Shown here: positions 1 through 9,173 of the stretch, one piece after another
How the letters are laid out: each line of letters starts with the position of its first letter
How positions within the stretch are numbered: position 1 is the stretch's first letter
Assembly: GCA_003215635.1 (NCBI GenBank)
Contig: QCKC01000015.1
Span: forward strand, 1-32,481
Source: Prochlorococcus sp. AG-409-J19
Lineage (GTDB): Bacteria > Cyanobacteriota > Cyanobacteriia > PCC-6307 > Cyanobiaceae
Reading direction: 5' to 3'
Length of the DNA stretch: 32,481 nt
Position numbers and translations under genes: made by a program
The notes under the pieces: generated by a model
The model's database searches: none
Told to the model about the DNA's origin: nothing
The model's input: only the letters and a program-made list of their open reading frames with translations

Positions 1-2649
1 ACTGTCTACCGTGGCAACCGAGCAGAATGGCTGGCTCAGGTGCTGGCAGAGGACCTTCGCATAAATCCACCGAATCCTTTTGAAAACATAGATATTGTTG
101 TGAATACATGGCAAGCAATAGAGATCCATAAGAGCGAAGTAGAATCTAAAGAAATCACAATATTCAAAGTTACAGATACAACAACCTTGCTTGGACGAAT
201 GGGCGCAGATTTTCAAGCACTACTAGAAGGAACCGGGGAGAATCAACTAAGTAAAATAAATGAAGAAGATATATTCGCTTCGCCTATTGAAATTGCTAAA
301 TCTGAAAACAGGGTGCCAACATTACTTGAACAAATACAAGAAAAACTAATAACAAATAGCAGTGAAGATTGTTTGTTAAGAAATGAAGGAGACTTTTCTC
401 TTCAATTAATGGCTTGTCCTGGTAAATTTCGACAAGTGCAATTAGTAAGAGATCAACTACTTAAGTTTTTTACTTGTGACGAAACAATAGAACCAAGAGA
501 TGTGCTCATAATGACGCCAGAAATAGATAAGTATGCGCCTATTATCTCTTCTGTATTTAACGATATAAAAGCAACTGGCGTGGACATTCCTTGGAGAATT
601 ACAGACAGGAAGCAAGAAGATTACCCAGGTTTAACTAAAGCTGTGCTTATGCTGTTAAATCAGTCTAAAAGAAGGCTTACTGCTTCAGCATTTGAAACTA
701 TACTTGCCAATACAGTATTGCAAAAACAACAAAAGGTCACCAAAGAAGATGTTGAGAAAATCACAAGACATTTACACAAGTCTGGATTCAGATGGGGGCT
801 AGACCATAAAGACAGAGGTGGAGAAGAAACAAATAGCTTATCTTGGTGTTTAGATAGATGGCTAATTGGTTTAGTTCTACCTAACAGGAAAGGCATCTCA
901 GTATCCAATATTGCACCATACTCCGAGGAACTGAAACCAGAAGAAATAAAGAAATGGTGGTCATTACTTGATAAATTAAGATCATCACTGTTGAAATTAA
1001 GAAAGAATTATACGTGTAAAGGCTGGATATCAATTCTAAAAGAAGTTATTGAAGATTTATTTGGTGATGCTGGTAAATATAGTTGGGAAAAGATATGCCT
1101 ACTTGATGCTCTTGAAGATTGGAGGGCAAGAGCTGAAGAGTCCCAAATAGAAATCGAGTCAAATGTTGTTAGTGAAATTATTAAAGAAAGTCTAGCTAAA
1201 AACCTTGGAAGATTTGGACATCGCAGTGGATCTATAACAATTAGTGCTCTAGAACCAATGAGAGCGATACCTTATCGAGTAATTGTATTAATGGGACTTG
1301 ATACAGGAATTTATCCTCGAAAAAAAAGCAGGCCAGGCTTCCACATTTTAGAGCAGACATCAGCACTAGGTGATCCTAATATTAATGACCAAGACAGATA
1401 TGTTTTATTAGAAGCAATTCTTTCTAGCAGACAAAATCTATTAATTACCTGGAACAGTAGAAACGAAAGCAATGGGGAAGAAAAGACACCTCCGGGAGTA
1501 ATCCACCAATGGATGGATATTTTGCGGAAAGAACTTAACGAGAAGGATTTCAAACAGGTCATACTAGAGCCCTCAGCCAATCCGTTAGATATAAGTAATT
1601 TTGTGCACGATGGTGATCAACCTCCATTAAGTTGCGATTCTAGGAATATGTTGACTCGTCGGTTGATTGACAAAGGAATAGATTTCAAACCGCATTCTCT
1701 AGCACTGCCATTGGATTGGTCGAAAGAGTTACCTATAATAAATAAAAAGATTACTGCTGATCAAATAAATTCATGGTTGAAAAGGCCTCAATTATTCTGG
1801 CTCAATAATATGCAGATAGTACCAAGAACATGGTCTGATGAAATACAAGATCTAGAGGATCTTGCATTAACGGAAGGAGATAGAGAGAGAATGATAAACG
1901 AAGAGTTTGTAGAGTTTATGGATTCAAATAGATATTCCGTAAGTCCTACATCCTTAGATAAGATATCCATTGATTGGATTAAAAGGAATTCTGGCACTGG
2001 GAGATTGCCGCCAAAATCTGCTAAGCATATGGAAGATAGTATTCTCAGAGAAAGATGGCTTATTTTACAAGAAAGATTATCCCAGTTAGGAGATATAAGA
2101 ACGCTAACGACTAAAAGCCTGTTAGGTAATAAAAAACTTCTATTGGCCGGAAATAGAAATCTGATACTAAATATTGGTCAACTTAGATTCCAAACTATTG
2201 CTGATGGATGGTTAAGTCATCTGCAACTATGCTCATCGGAATGTATAGCCAACGAAACAATCATCATATCAAGCAATAGTTCTAAAAAATCCAAGCAAAG
2301 ATATAAACAAATGCTTTACTGGAAATCAATACCAAAGAAGAAAGCTGAGAAGTACCTAAAAGATTTAATAAGATTGACAAGCCAAGGTATTCATGAATGT
2401 TGGCCTGCGCCACCAGAAAGTACTTGGGAATTGGTAATTGGCAACATCAAAAAGGAGGGGAAGGGTGAAGACAGTTTCTATAAAAAATGGAATGGAGGTA
2501 ACTACATAAAAGGAGAAAGAGAAAGAAAAGAGATGGAGATATGTTTTGGGTCTAATTATGATGGATCATTATTACTTACTAATGATAGTTTTCAAGATGC
2601 ATTAAGTTTACTCTATGAACCAATAATAGAATGGATCGTACTCGACTGA
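1..2649 (+). CDS. recC: RecBCD enzyme subunit RecC (exonuclease V gamma), 5' end cut by window edge
   Basis: The frame is open from base 1 and begins with residues TVYRGNRAEWLAQ, which match the start of RecC proteins (E. coli: VYHSNR). Only two or three N-terminal residues are therefore outside the window; a GTG at 40 is an internal valine. RecC is the inactive helicase-like subunit of RecBCD that recognises Chi and channels the strands during double-strand break repair. The region from about residue 130 onward aligns with RecC in order: the PRDVLIM / IDKYAP segment, then the EPMRAIPYRVIVLMGLDTGIYPR block, then a DDRY-like DQDRYVLLEAIL segment. About 883 codons are present against about 1,120 in E. 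coli, and the shortfall lies between residues ~38 and ~65, where most of domain 1A should be. The first 60 bases are about 62% GC, far above what follows. The reading frame is otherwise intact and is followed by recB and recD. Confidence 0.9.
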   Translation, partial: TVYRGNRAEWLAQVLAEDLRINPPNPFENIDIVVNTWQAIEIHKSEVESKEITIFKVTDTTTLLGRMGADFQALLEGTGENQLSKINEEDIFASPIEIAKSENRVPTLLEQIQEKLITNSSEDCLLRNEGDFSLQLMACPGKFRQVQLVRDQLLKFFTCDETIEPRDVLIMTPEIDKYAPIISSVFNDIKATGVDIPWRITDRKQEDYPGLTKAVLMLLNQSKRRLTASAFETILANTVLQKQQKVTKEDVEKITRHLHKSGFRWGLDHKDRGGEETNSLSWCLDRWLIGLVLPNRKGISVSNIAPYSEELKPEEIKKWWSLLDKLRSSLLKLRKNYTCKGWISILKEVIEDLFGDAGKYSWEKICLLDALEDWRARAEESQIEIESNVVSEIIKESLAKNLGRFGHRSGSITISALEPMRAIPYRVIVLMGLDTGIYPRKKSRPGFHILEQTSALGDPNINDQDRYVLLEAILSSRQNLLITWNSRNESNGEEKTPPGVIHQWMDILRKELNEKDFKQVILEPSANPLDISNFVHDGDQPPLSCDSRNMLTRRLIDKGIDFKPHSLALPLDWSKELPIINKKITADQINSWLKRPQLFWLNNMQIVPRTWSDEIQDLEDLALTEGDRERMINEEFVEFMDSNRYSVSPTSLDKISIDWIKRNSGTGRLPPKSAKHMEDSILRERWLILQERLSQLGDIRTLTTKSLLGNKKLLLAGNRNLILNIGQLRFQTIADGWLSHLQLCSSECIANETIIISSNSSKKSKQRYKQMLYWKSIPKKKAEKYLKDLIRLTSQGIHECWPAPPESTWELVIGNIKKEGKGEDSFYKKWNGGNYIKGERERKEMEICFGSNYDGSLLLTNDSFQDALSLLYEPIIEWIVLD

Positions 2650-2813
2650 GATAATAGTTAAGCCAAAAATATTTCATTAATAGCACATATAGATCTTCCT
2701 ACCATAACGATGAGATTACAAGTACAAAATGATTAATTTTAGTGAAGTTAATATGACCTAGCATAGACATTAGAGGATCAGGAGAGCAAATTACAATTGG
2801 ATCATATTTCATA

Positions 2814-3368
2814 ATGATGAATTCATTTATGAACCTAAGAGTGGCAGTTAAAAACGCTGTCTCGAATTGGGGGATAACACCAGAAGGGTTTATCAATAAT
2901 TCAAAAGGCGAATGGTTGCTCTTAATTCAGTTATTTATAATTGCTCTACATGCTCTTCCCGCCTGGCCAAAAATTATACCTAACCAAAATTGGATTCTTA
3001 CAACGACTTATGCTGGTTATATCCTTCTACTATTAGGTCTAGTTTATTCGATACATGCACTAATAAGTCTAGGCCCAAACTTATCCCCCCTCCCTGAACC
3101 AAAGAGAGGAGCAATATTAGTGACGAATGGGGCCTATAAAAATTGCAGACATCCTTTGTACAAGGGACTTATAACAGCTTCTATTGGCCTAACAATGATA
3201 TTAACTAGTATTTTGCATATTTTCATCCTAATCGGTTTATGTGTGGTATTGCATATTAAGGCGAAATCAGAAGAGAAAAGACTAAAATGTATTTATAGAG
3301 ATTACTCATTATATTGCAATAATACTCCTGCAATAATCAAAAACATACCTCTTCTGGATTGGCATTAG
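2814..3368 (+). CDS. Isoprenylcysteine carboxyl methyltransferase (ICMT/PEMT)-family membrane protein
   Basis: This 184-residue membrane protein has hydrophobic segments at about residues 34-50, 61-87 and 117-150. The motif RHPLYKG lies at residues 112-118, followed by EEKRL and YRDYSLYC. The RHPxYxG...EE...Y pattern is the S-adenosylmethionine and metal-side signature of the isoprenylcysteine/phospholipid methyltransferase family (PF04140/PF04191). Bacterial members methylate small lipids, quinone-type compounds or unknown substrates; the substrate here cannot be read from sequence. ATG codons at 2814, 2817 and 2829 are all possible starts, and none has a clear Shine-Dalgarno. The gene sits on the same strand between recC (164 bases upstream) and recB (66 bases downstream), so it may be co-transcribed with recombination genes without a shared role. 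Family assignment is good; function is unknown. Confidence 0.75.
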   Translation: MMNSFMNLRVAVKNAVSNWGITPEGFINNSKGEWLLLIQLFIIALHALPAWPKIIPNQNWILTTTYAGYILLLLGLVYSIHALISLGPNLSPLPEPKRGAILVTNGAYKNCRHPLYKGLITASIGLTMILTSILHIFILIGLCVVLHIKAKSEEKRLKCIYRDYSLYCNNTPAIIKNIPLLDWH

Positions 3369-3434
3369 CATGTTAAAATAGAGCTTATACTTAGTCCATT
3401 ACAAAGACAGGGTTCAGAATTAGTCACATAGCAT

Positions 3435-6400
3435 ATGAACAACAAACTATACAACTATGAGCTTAATAGGTTTGAGGCGAACGAATACCCTATTGATCCT
3501 GGTATTAAATTAATAGAAGCAAGTGCTGGCACAGGAAAAACATTTGCACTTGCTCATCTGGTACTAAGACTTATTTCAGAGAAACGAATACCTATAAGTA
3601 AAATTCTTATCGTCACATTTACTGAGGCTGCTGCTTCGGAATTGAAAAACAGAATATGTGCAAGATTAACCAATGCTCTAAATAACATTACAAATAGCAA
3701 TAAGAGTATAATAAACGACAACGTAATGTCTCAATGGCTTAAGGGCCAAAGTAATAGCCAAGAATCAATTAGAGAAATAGGCGAACTTATCAATAAAGCT
3801 TTGGAGAATATAGATTCTGCTGATATAACAACAATACATGGTTTTTGTAGCAGGACTTTAAAAAATCAAGCAATTATCAGTGGCTGCTCTATAAAACCCC
3901 AGATAGAGATTGATAATCACGAAATTATAACGGAGGTAGCTCACGAATATTGGAAAAATGAAATACTCTCCCTTGATATAGGAGATATAACGGGTTTAAA
4001 AGATGCTGGATTGTCATTAGATAGAACGATAGAAATGGTTAAGAGAATTGATAATGACCCTACTGGAGCTATAAGAACTGAAGACTCGTATTTTAATCGA
4101 GAAGAGTCACTTAAAACTCAGTTCGGTTCTCTAAATAAAAAAGTTTGGAAAGAATTCAAGAGTCTTTGGATTAAGCAAGGAGAATTACTAGAAAGAGAGC
4201 TCTGTAGTAGAGCACAATATTGGAGGGATAAGGGATTACATGATATAAAACCATTTTCTCCTAAACCTAGAATTAAACGTGCCCTTATAATTAATGAATG
4301 GATTGAACAATTTAATAATGTGGAATTTGAGAGCAGAAGAACATCAATTCCTAATTATGGAGAAATTAGATCGCAAAAGTTATTAGGGACATATTTCCAT
4401 CCTGCTGTTTTCAGTGTTGTAGAAAGACGTGCTGATAATTCCAATCCAATACTATTAAAAGAGAGTTTACAAAAATCTATTGCTACGATCTGGGATTATC
4501 CTGCTGAGGAAACATGGATACATGCTTTAAACTACTGCCTAATAGAACTAAAAAATAGAAGAAAGAAACAAGGCCTAATGACCTATGGTGATCTTCTAAC
4601 AACTCTTGATCCCGGGCAAGAAGAAGTTTTAGAAAATAACAATATTCCAGAACTTAAAAAACTACGAATAAAAAATCTACGTTCCCGTTATAAAGTTGCA
4701 TTAATTGACGAATTTCAAGATACAGATTCGATCCAATGGAGAATTCTTAAAGGAATATTTGGGGATAGCATTGAACATCTCCTTATCATGGTTGGTGACC
4801 CTAAACAAGCAATCTATAGCTTTAGAGGAGGAGATTTAAATACTTACATAAAAGCGAAAGAACGAGCTTTAAGAATAGATGCACTACTAGATAACTATAG
4901 AACACATAATAAGCTTTTAAACGGTCTAAATACTTTAATGAAAAACGGTCTAATAAGATCAAATTTAGTTGTGCCACAATTAAAAGCATGTGCCGAAGGG
5001 AAAGATCTTGAATCAGAAACCAAAGGCTATCCTTTACAGATAATAGGCTTAGATAGCGACAGCAAAGACATAATAAAATTAAAATCGAAAAGTGAATTAG
5101 AAGAATTAATCCCTGGAGTAGTAACTAAACTTGTTATCAATACTCTTAATTCAAATACCAATGACATAGTACCAAAAGATGTATGTATACTTGTCAATCG
5201 TCATGATCAAGCTGAAAAGATACGAGAAGATCTATCTAAAAAAGGGATTTCTACTCAATTAACTAGCAAAGGAGATGTTCTACAAACCAAAGCTGCGGAG
5301 TTCCTACAATTATTTTTAGATTGCATATCAGACCCTGCAGATATCAGCAATTTAAAATTATTCGCCTGTTCCCCACTTCTAGAATGGACCAAAGAAGATT
5401 TAATCAACTCGGAATTGAATGGTGATATTGAAGATCTAACAATTAAATTTAAATACTTTTCGAAAGCATTTCACAAAATTGGAATTATTGGTTGCATGTC
5501 TGAACTTCTCCAAGCCGTTAAGAAAGCCAACCTTATGCAAAAAGGAAGATTCTTAGGAGATCTTGACCAGTGTTGTCAATTAATCCAAGAAGAAATCTAT
5601 AACAAAGGTCTAGATCCATATCTTGCCTCAAAATGGCTTAAAAGAGAAAGACAAAATGCTGAGGGGAACCCAGATGAAAGCAGAAGGATAAATAGTGATG
5701 TAGTAGATAATGCTGTTAAGGTTATGACAATACATAGGAGTAAAGGTCTTGAATATAAAGCTGTTATATGTCCATATCTATGGCAATCACCTCCTGCTCC
5801 AACAGGCCCAATATGGAAATCAGAAGGGTCTCAACCCTGGATAATTGCTCTCAATAAAGATTGGGACAAAGGAGCATTGGCTTTTCAGAATGCTAATGAA
5901 ACGCGAATAAAAGAAGCTGAGAGACTTGCTTATGTTGCTATGACAAGGGCAAAATCATTGCTGATGATAATCTGGTGTAATGGTGCAAAACAAGATGGAA
6001 ATCCTCTTAGAAGTTTATTGTTTGGTCCAGATTCTATTCATAGAGATATCGAAGAAGACAATAGTCATAAATTAAATTCTTGGCTCTTGAACAATAATAT
6101 CGGTGCAAGTTTTATACCATCTAGTTCAATCAAAGAATATAAAAATTGGCTCACACCTGAACAACACTGTGAACTTAGTCTGGGACCCTCCCCAAAACGT
6201 AAGCTTGATAAAAGTTGGGCCAGACATAGTTACTCATCTTGGATTCAACAGAGCAGAGACGATTTACACGAACAAAATCTGTTGAAATCGGAAGAGGGAA
6301 GAGATACTGAAGAACCCCAAGAAGATAAATTAAAATTAGAAATTGATGAGCCAAAAACTACTGATGAATATGATGCGAAAAAAACATTACTTTTCAGAGA

Positions 6401-7229
6401 AAAAAGTCCCTTATCAGATTTTCCTCGAGGTAGCGCTGCCGGTGAGTGCCTTCATCGTATACTGCAGCAACTAGATTTCACCGTAGATTCAAATAGCAAA
6501 GAATCAACTGAAATTATTATCGGGGAACTTCTAAGATCTAATATCAACCAAGATCATCTTACAACAGTTCAAAATGGTATTAAGAGAATCCTAACTACTC
6601 CCTTAGGAGGAGAATTAAATAACTTCAAGTTAAATGAGTTAGATAATAATAGGAGAATTTCAGAGCTTAGCTTTGATATGCCTATAGGTAAACATGCGGG
6701 CAGAATTCAAGCAAGAGATCTAGTCAAGGCATTTAAAACTGACTTATGTTCTAGATTTTCAAATAGTTATACAGACAAATTAGAGGAACTAGATATAGAT
6801 GCTCATGGATTTCTTACAGGATCAATTGATCTTGTATTCTGTGACAAAAAAGATCCAATAGAATCTAGTTGGTGGGTTATAGACTGGAAAAGCAATTGGA
6901 TCGGAGAACAAGACGAAGAGGGTCAAGAACTGCCTTGTAGCCCTATTTACTACAGTCAGAATGCAATGGAGAAGCAAATGATTTCTCATCACTATCCGCT
7001 ACAAGCACACATTTATTTAGTCGCCCTTCACCGCTTTCTAAATTGGAGACTAAAAAGTTATAATCCCAATAAAAATCTAGGAGGATATATATATATGTTC
7101 CTAAGAGGGGTCCCAGGGGAAGAGCCAATCAATGGTAATAGTTTTTCTACTCCTGGAATAATTATAGAACCAGCCCCAATAAAGAGAGTAATCGCAATCG
7201 ACAAGTTGCTAGATACAGGCTGCATATGA
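3435..7229 (+). CDS. recB: RecBCD enzyme subunit RecB (exonuclease V beta): 3'-5' helicase and nuclease
   Basis: The 1,264-residue product has a full UvrD-type helicase core. Walker A is ASAGTGKT (29-36), Walker B is LIDEFQDTD with D425/E426, the VGDPKQAIYSFRGGD motif III block follows, and a late VMTIHRSKGLEYK motif V lies near residue 763. AYVAMTRAKSLL is motif VI. The C-terminal nuclease domain keeps its catalytic pattern: GECLHRILQQLDF near 1003, GSIDLVF with D1132, and VIDWKSNW with D1150 and K1152, equivalent to the D-(D-K) metal site of E. coli RecB. Length is close to the family norm (about 1,180). Both motor and nuclease should therefore be active. The stop TGA overlaps the recD start in ATGA, which suggests translational coupling. 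RecB unwinds and degrades from double-strand ends with RecC and RecD, and loads RecA after Chi. Confidence 0.97.
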   Translation: MNNKLYNYELNRFEANEYPIDPGIKLIEASAGTGKTFALAHLVLRLISEKRIPISKILIVTFTEAAASELKNRICARLTNALNNITNSNKSIINDNVMSQWLKGQSNSQESIREIGELINKALENIDSADITTIHGFCSRTLKNQAIISGCSIKPQIEIDNHEIITEVAHEYWKNEILSLDIGDITGLKDAGLSLDRTIEMVKRIDNDPTGAIRTEDSYFNREESLKTQFGSLNKKVWKEFKSLWIKQGELLERELCSRAQYWRDKGLHDIKPFSPKPRIKRALIINEWIEQFNNVEFESRRTSIPNYGEIRSQKLLGTYFHPAVFSVVERRADNSNPILLKESLQKSIATIWDYPAEETWIHALNYCLIELKNRRKKQGLMTYGDLLTTLDPGQEEVLENNNIPELKKLRIKNLRSRYKVALIDEFQDTDSIQWRILKGIFGDSIEHLLIMVGDPKQAIYSFRGGDLNTYIKAKERALRIDALLDNYRTHNKLLNGLNTLMKNGLIRSNLVVPQLKACAEGKDLESETKGYPLQIIGLDSDSKDIIKLKSKSELEELIPGVVTKLVINTLNSNTNDIVPKDVCILVNRHDQAEKIREDLSKKGISTQLTSKGDVLQTKAAEFLQLFLDCISDPADISNLKLFACSPLLEWTKEDLINSELNGDIEDLTIKFKYFSKAFHKIGIIGCMSELLQAVKKANLMQKGRFLGDLDQCCQLIQEEIYNKGLDPYLASKWLKRERQNAEGNPDESRRINSDVVDNAVKVMTIHRSKGLEYKAVICPYLWQSPPAPTGPIWKSEGSQPWIIALNKDWDKGALAFQNANETRIKEAERLAYVAMTRAKSLLMIIWCNGAKQDGNPLRSLLFGPDSIHRDIEEDNSHKLNSWLLNNNIGASFIPSSSIKEYKNWLTPEQHCELSLGPSPKRKLDKSWARHSYSSWIQQSRDDLHEQNLLKSEEGRDTEEPQEDKLKLEIDEPKTTDEYDAKKTLLFREKSPLSDFPRGSAAGECLHRILQQLDFTVDSNSKESTEIIIGELLRSNINQDHLTTVQNGIKRILTTPLGGELNNFKLNELDNNRRISELSFDMPIGKHAGRIQARDLVKAFKTDLCSRFSNSYTDKLEELDIDAHGFLTGSIDLVFCDKKDPIESSWWVIDWKSNWIGEQDEEGQELPCSPIYYSQNAMEKQMISHHYPLQAHIYLVALHRFLNWRLKSYNPNKNLGGYIYMFLRGVPGEEPINGNSFSTPGIIIEPAPIKRVIAIDKLLDTGCI

Positions 7230-8944
7230 ACAACAAAGATACTGATACTTACAATACAAGAATAAGCGAGTCACTTTTCGAACTATTAAAAAACAAATAC
7301 CCCAATGAAGCTTCTCATATTCACTTAAAGGATATTGTATTCATACTAATGGATGCACTCGAAAAAGGTGAAACACAGATAAACTTAGGATCATCCCAAT
7401 ATAATAATCTAACACAAGGCAGTGGGTGGCCAAATGTACATAAAGAGGCACTCATACAGAGCGGTTGGCTCAACGACACGACATCTCCAATAGTATTAAA
7501 AGAAAACATTCTTAGCTGGAGAAGATGGCATGAAGAGACAGAGTCAGTAGTGATTGAATTAATAGAAAGATCAAAATTACTCAGAAAAAATAACAACAAT
7601 CGATCATCTAAAACAAGGGGATTTGTGAATATAGATCATAGAAATAAAGAACAAATAATGGCTATCAAAGCTATTGAGAATGAAGGGATACTATTAATAA
7701 GTGGTGGACCTGGAACAGGTAAAACCAGTACAGTTGTCGGAATTTTACAGCACGCTCTAGAGATAGAACCCCTACTAAATATTGGTCTTGCAGCTCCTAC
7801 AGGGAAAGCAACTAGTAGGTTACAGAAATCATTGCACTCATTTGAATTAATAAATCCCAAAAAGCTCGCGAATATAAATTGTTCAACCATCCACAGATGG
7901 CTTGAATCAACTAAAGAAGGTTATAGGAAAAATAAGAATAATAAACTTCAAATCGACCTAATGGTAATCGACGAGATGTCCATGGTTGATTTATCTTTAA
8001 TGAGGGCTATCCTAGATGCACTACCAGAGGAAACTAAACTTATACTTGTGGGAGATTCAGATCAGCTTCCACCAATCGGATGTGGTGCAATATGGCATAA
8101 ACTTCAAGAGCACATAATCCGTAAACAATTCCAAAAAGGTTCTATTCAATTAAAAAAGACTTATAGGAATCGGGGAGCCTTGGCAAAAATGAGTAAAATA
8201 ATTAACAACGAAGGTGTAGATGTCTTTTGGGAGAAAGTAAAGTTGTTATCAAACGAAGAAAATATAAGAATTCACGAACATGGAAATTATAATATACCAA
8301 ACATCATAAAAGGTCGGATAAGAGCACACCTTGAATCCCTCAGTTTGGCTTCAAATGAGTTCATTTCCAGCAAACAATCTCATGCTTCAGAACAAGTCAC
8401 CAATCAGTTGGCATTTAAATTGTTTAACATCTTAGATAGATTGATTGTTCTGTGCCCTAAAAGAAATGGTTCATGGGGCGTTGGTCATATAAATAGCACC
8501 TTCCTAGGCATAGAATTCAATGGAGGACCTGAGAACTGGCCAGAAGGTACTCCAGTAATCTGTTGTACCAATCAACCCGAAATTGGTTTAGCCAACGGCG
8601 ATGTAGGTGTCACTATAAATAATCTTGGAGCATGTTATTTGCTATTTAATTCATTCACGGAAATTCCGGATATACAATATCGATTAATTCACCCAGCTAG
8701 ATTGAAAACAATCGAGCCAGCGATTGCAACAACGATACACAAAGCTCAAGGAAGCGAGGCAGATCAAGTTATACTGTTATGGCCAAATAAACCATCTACA
8801 ATTAATAATTATCAAGACAATGGAATCCAAAATGACAATTATACATCAAAGCTTCTATACACAGCTATAACCCGTACTCGAGAAAAAATTGACATCATAT
8901 GTCCAAAAACAAGTAGCCAATCGTGCAATGACAAAATATTTTAA
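7226..8944 (+). CDS. recD: RecBCD enzyme subunit RecD (exonuclease V alpha): 5'-3' helicase
   Basis: This 572-residue superfamily 1B helicase is near the E. coli RecD length of 608. It has Walker A GGPGTGKT (160-167), Walker B VIDEMSMVD with D249/E250, LVGDSDQLPPIG as motif III, and the C-terminal ATTIHKAQGSE and YTAITRTRE motifs V and VI. The N-terminal ~130 residues match the short RecD domain that contacts RecC. RecD drives the 5'-3' motor on the opposite strand to RecB. The ATG overlaps the recB stop by 4 bases. With recB intact and recC upstream, this places all three subunits in one locus. The locus ends in a strong hairpin at 8977-9011. Confidence 0.95.
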   Translation: MNNKDTDTYNTRISESLFELLKNKYPNEASHIHLKDIVFILMDALEKGETQINLGSSQYNNLTQGSGWPNVHKEALIQSGWLNDTTSPIVLKENILSWRRWHEETESVVIELIERSKLLRKNNNNRSSKTRGFVNIDHRNKEQIMAIKAIENEGILLISGGPGTGKTSTVVGILQHALEIEPLLNIGLAAPTGKATSRLQKSLHSFELINPKKLANINCSTIHRWLESTKEGYRKNKNNKLQIDLMVIDEMSMVDLSLMRAILDALPEETKLILVGDSDQLPPIGCGAIWHKLQEHIIRKQFQKGSIQLKKTYRNRGALAKMSKIINNEGVDVFWEKVKLLSNEENIRIHEHGNYNIPNIIKGRIRAHLESLSLASNEFISSKQSHASEQVTNQLAFKLFNILDRLIVLCPKRNGSWGVGHINSTFLGIEFNGGPENWPEGTPVICCTNQPEIGLANGDVGVTINNLGACYLLFNSFTEIPDIQYRLIHPARLKTIEPAIATTIHKAQGSEADQVILLWPNKPSTINNYQDNGIQNDNYTSKLLYTAITRTREKIDIICPKTSSQSCNDKIF

Positions 8945-8976
8945 CAAGAGCTTATTTAGTTTTCAGGTGTCATTCA

Positions 8977-9011
8977 ACTCTTCTATTTTTAAATATTAAA
9001 AATAGAAGAGT
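8977..9011. terminator. Hairpin after recD, probable transcription terminator
   Basis: The arms ACTCTTCTATTTTTAA and TTAAAAATAGAAGAGT are perfect complements, giving a 16-bp stem with a 3-base loop (ATA). It starts 33 bases after the recD stop. No long T tract follows on the plus strand, but the arms carry internal A/T runs. It separates the recBCD locus from the RNA helicase gene. A role as terminator or as an mRNA 3'-end stabiliser is inferred. Confidence 0.65.
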
Positions 9012-9130
9012 GCATTTGAAATATTCCTTGTCTATAGCAAGCTGTACCTAAGAAATGATAAATTACTAATACCACCTTTGAAGAAAAGGCTAAGCAACGC
9101 TGGCGGTTCTATACCGATGGGAAGTTGCAA

Positions 9131-9155
9131 GCCTGATTTCAAGGATCAATCAGGC
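9131..9155 (+). promoter_or_regulatory. Possible leader hairpin upstream of the DeaD-type helicase start
   Basis: GCCTGAT (9131-9137) and ATCAGGC (9149-9155) can pair as a 7-bp stem with an 11-base loop. If translation starts at ATG 9174, the hairpin lies 18 bases before it in the 5' untranslated region. There it could hide or expose the start in a temperature-dependent way, as RNA helicase genes often are regulated. If the upstream TTG at 9078 is used instead, the same bases are coding. The regulatory role is inference. Confidence 0.35.
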
Positions 9156-9173
9156 GTGTGCCTTCTTATCGAG

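Noticed and set aside
40..2649. recC starting at GTG 40
   Set aside because: The frame is open to base 1 and upstream residues match the RecC N-terminus, so the GTG is internal.
2650..2813. Possible small RNA or gene in the recC-methyltransferase gap
   Set aside because: I see no strong hairpin, promoter or supported reading frame in these 164 bases; the minus-strand frame there overlaps the methyltransferase start.
6103..6285. Short plus-strand frame inside recB
   Set aside because: It lies wholly within the strongly supported recB gene in another frame and has no signals of its own.
9078..9173. N-terminal extension of the RNA helicase from TTG 9078
   Set aside because: The added 32 residues are not helicase-like and contain the hairpin; the ATG at 9174 is a better start. 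Not excluded.
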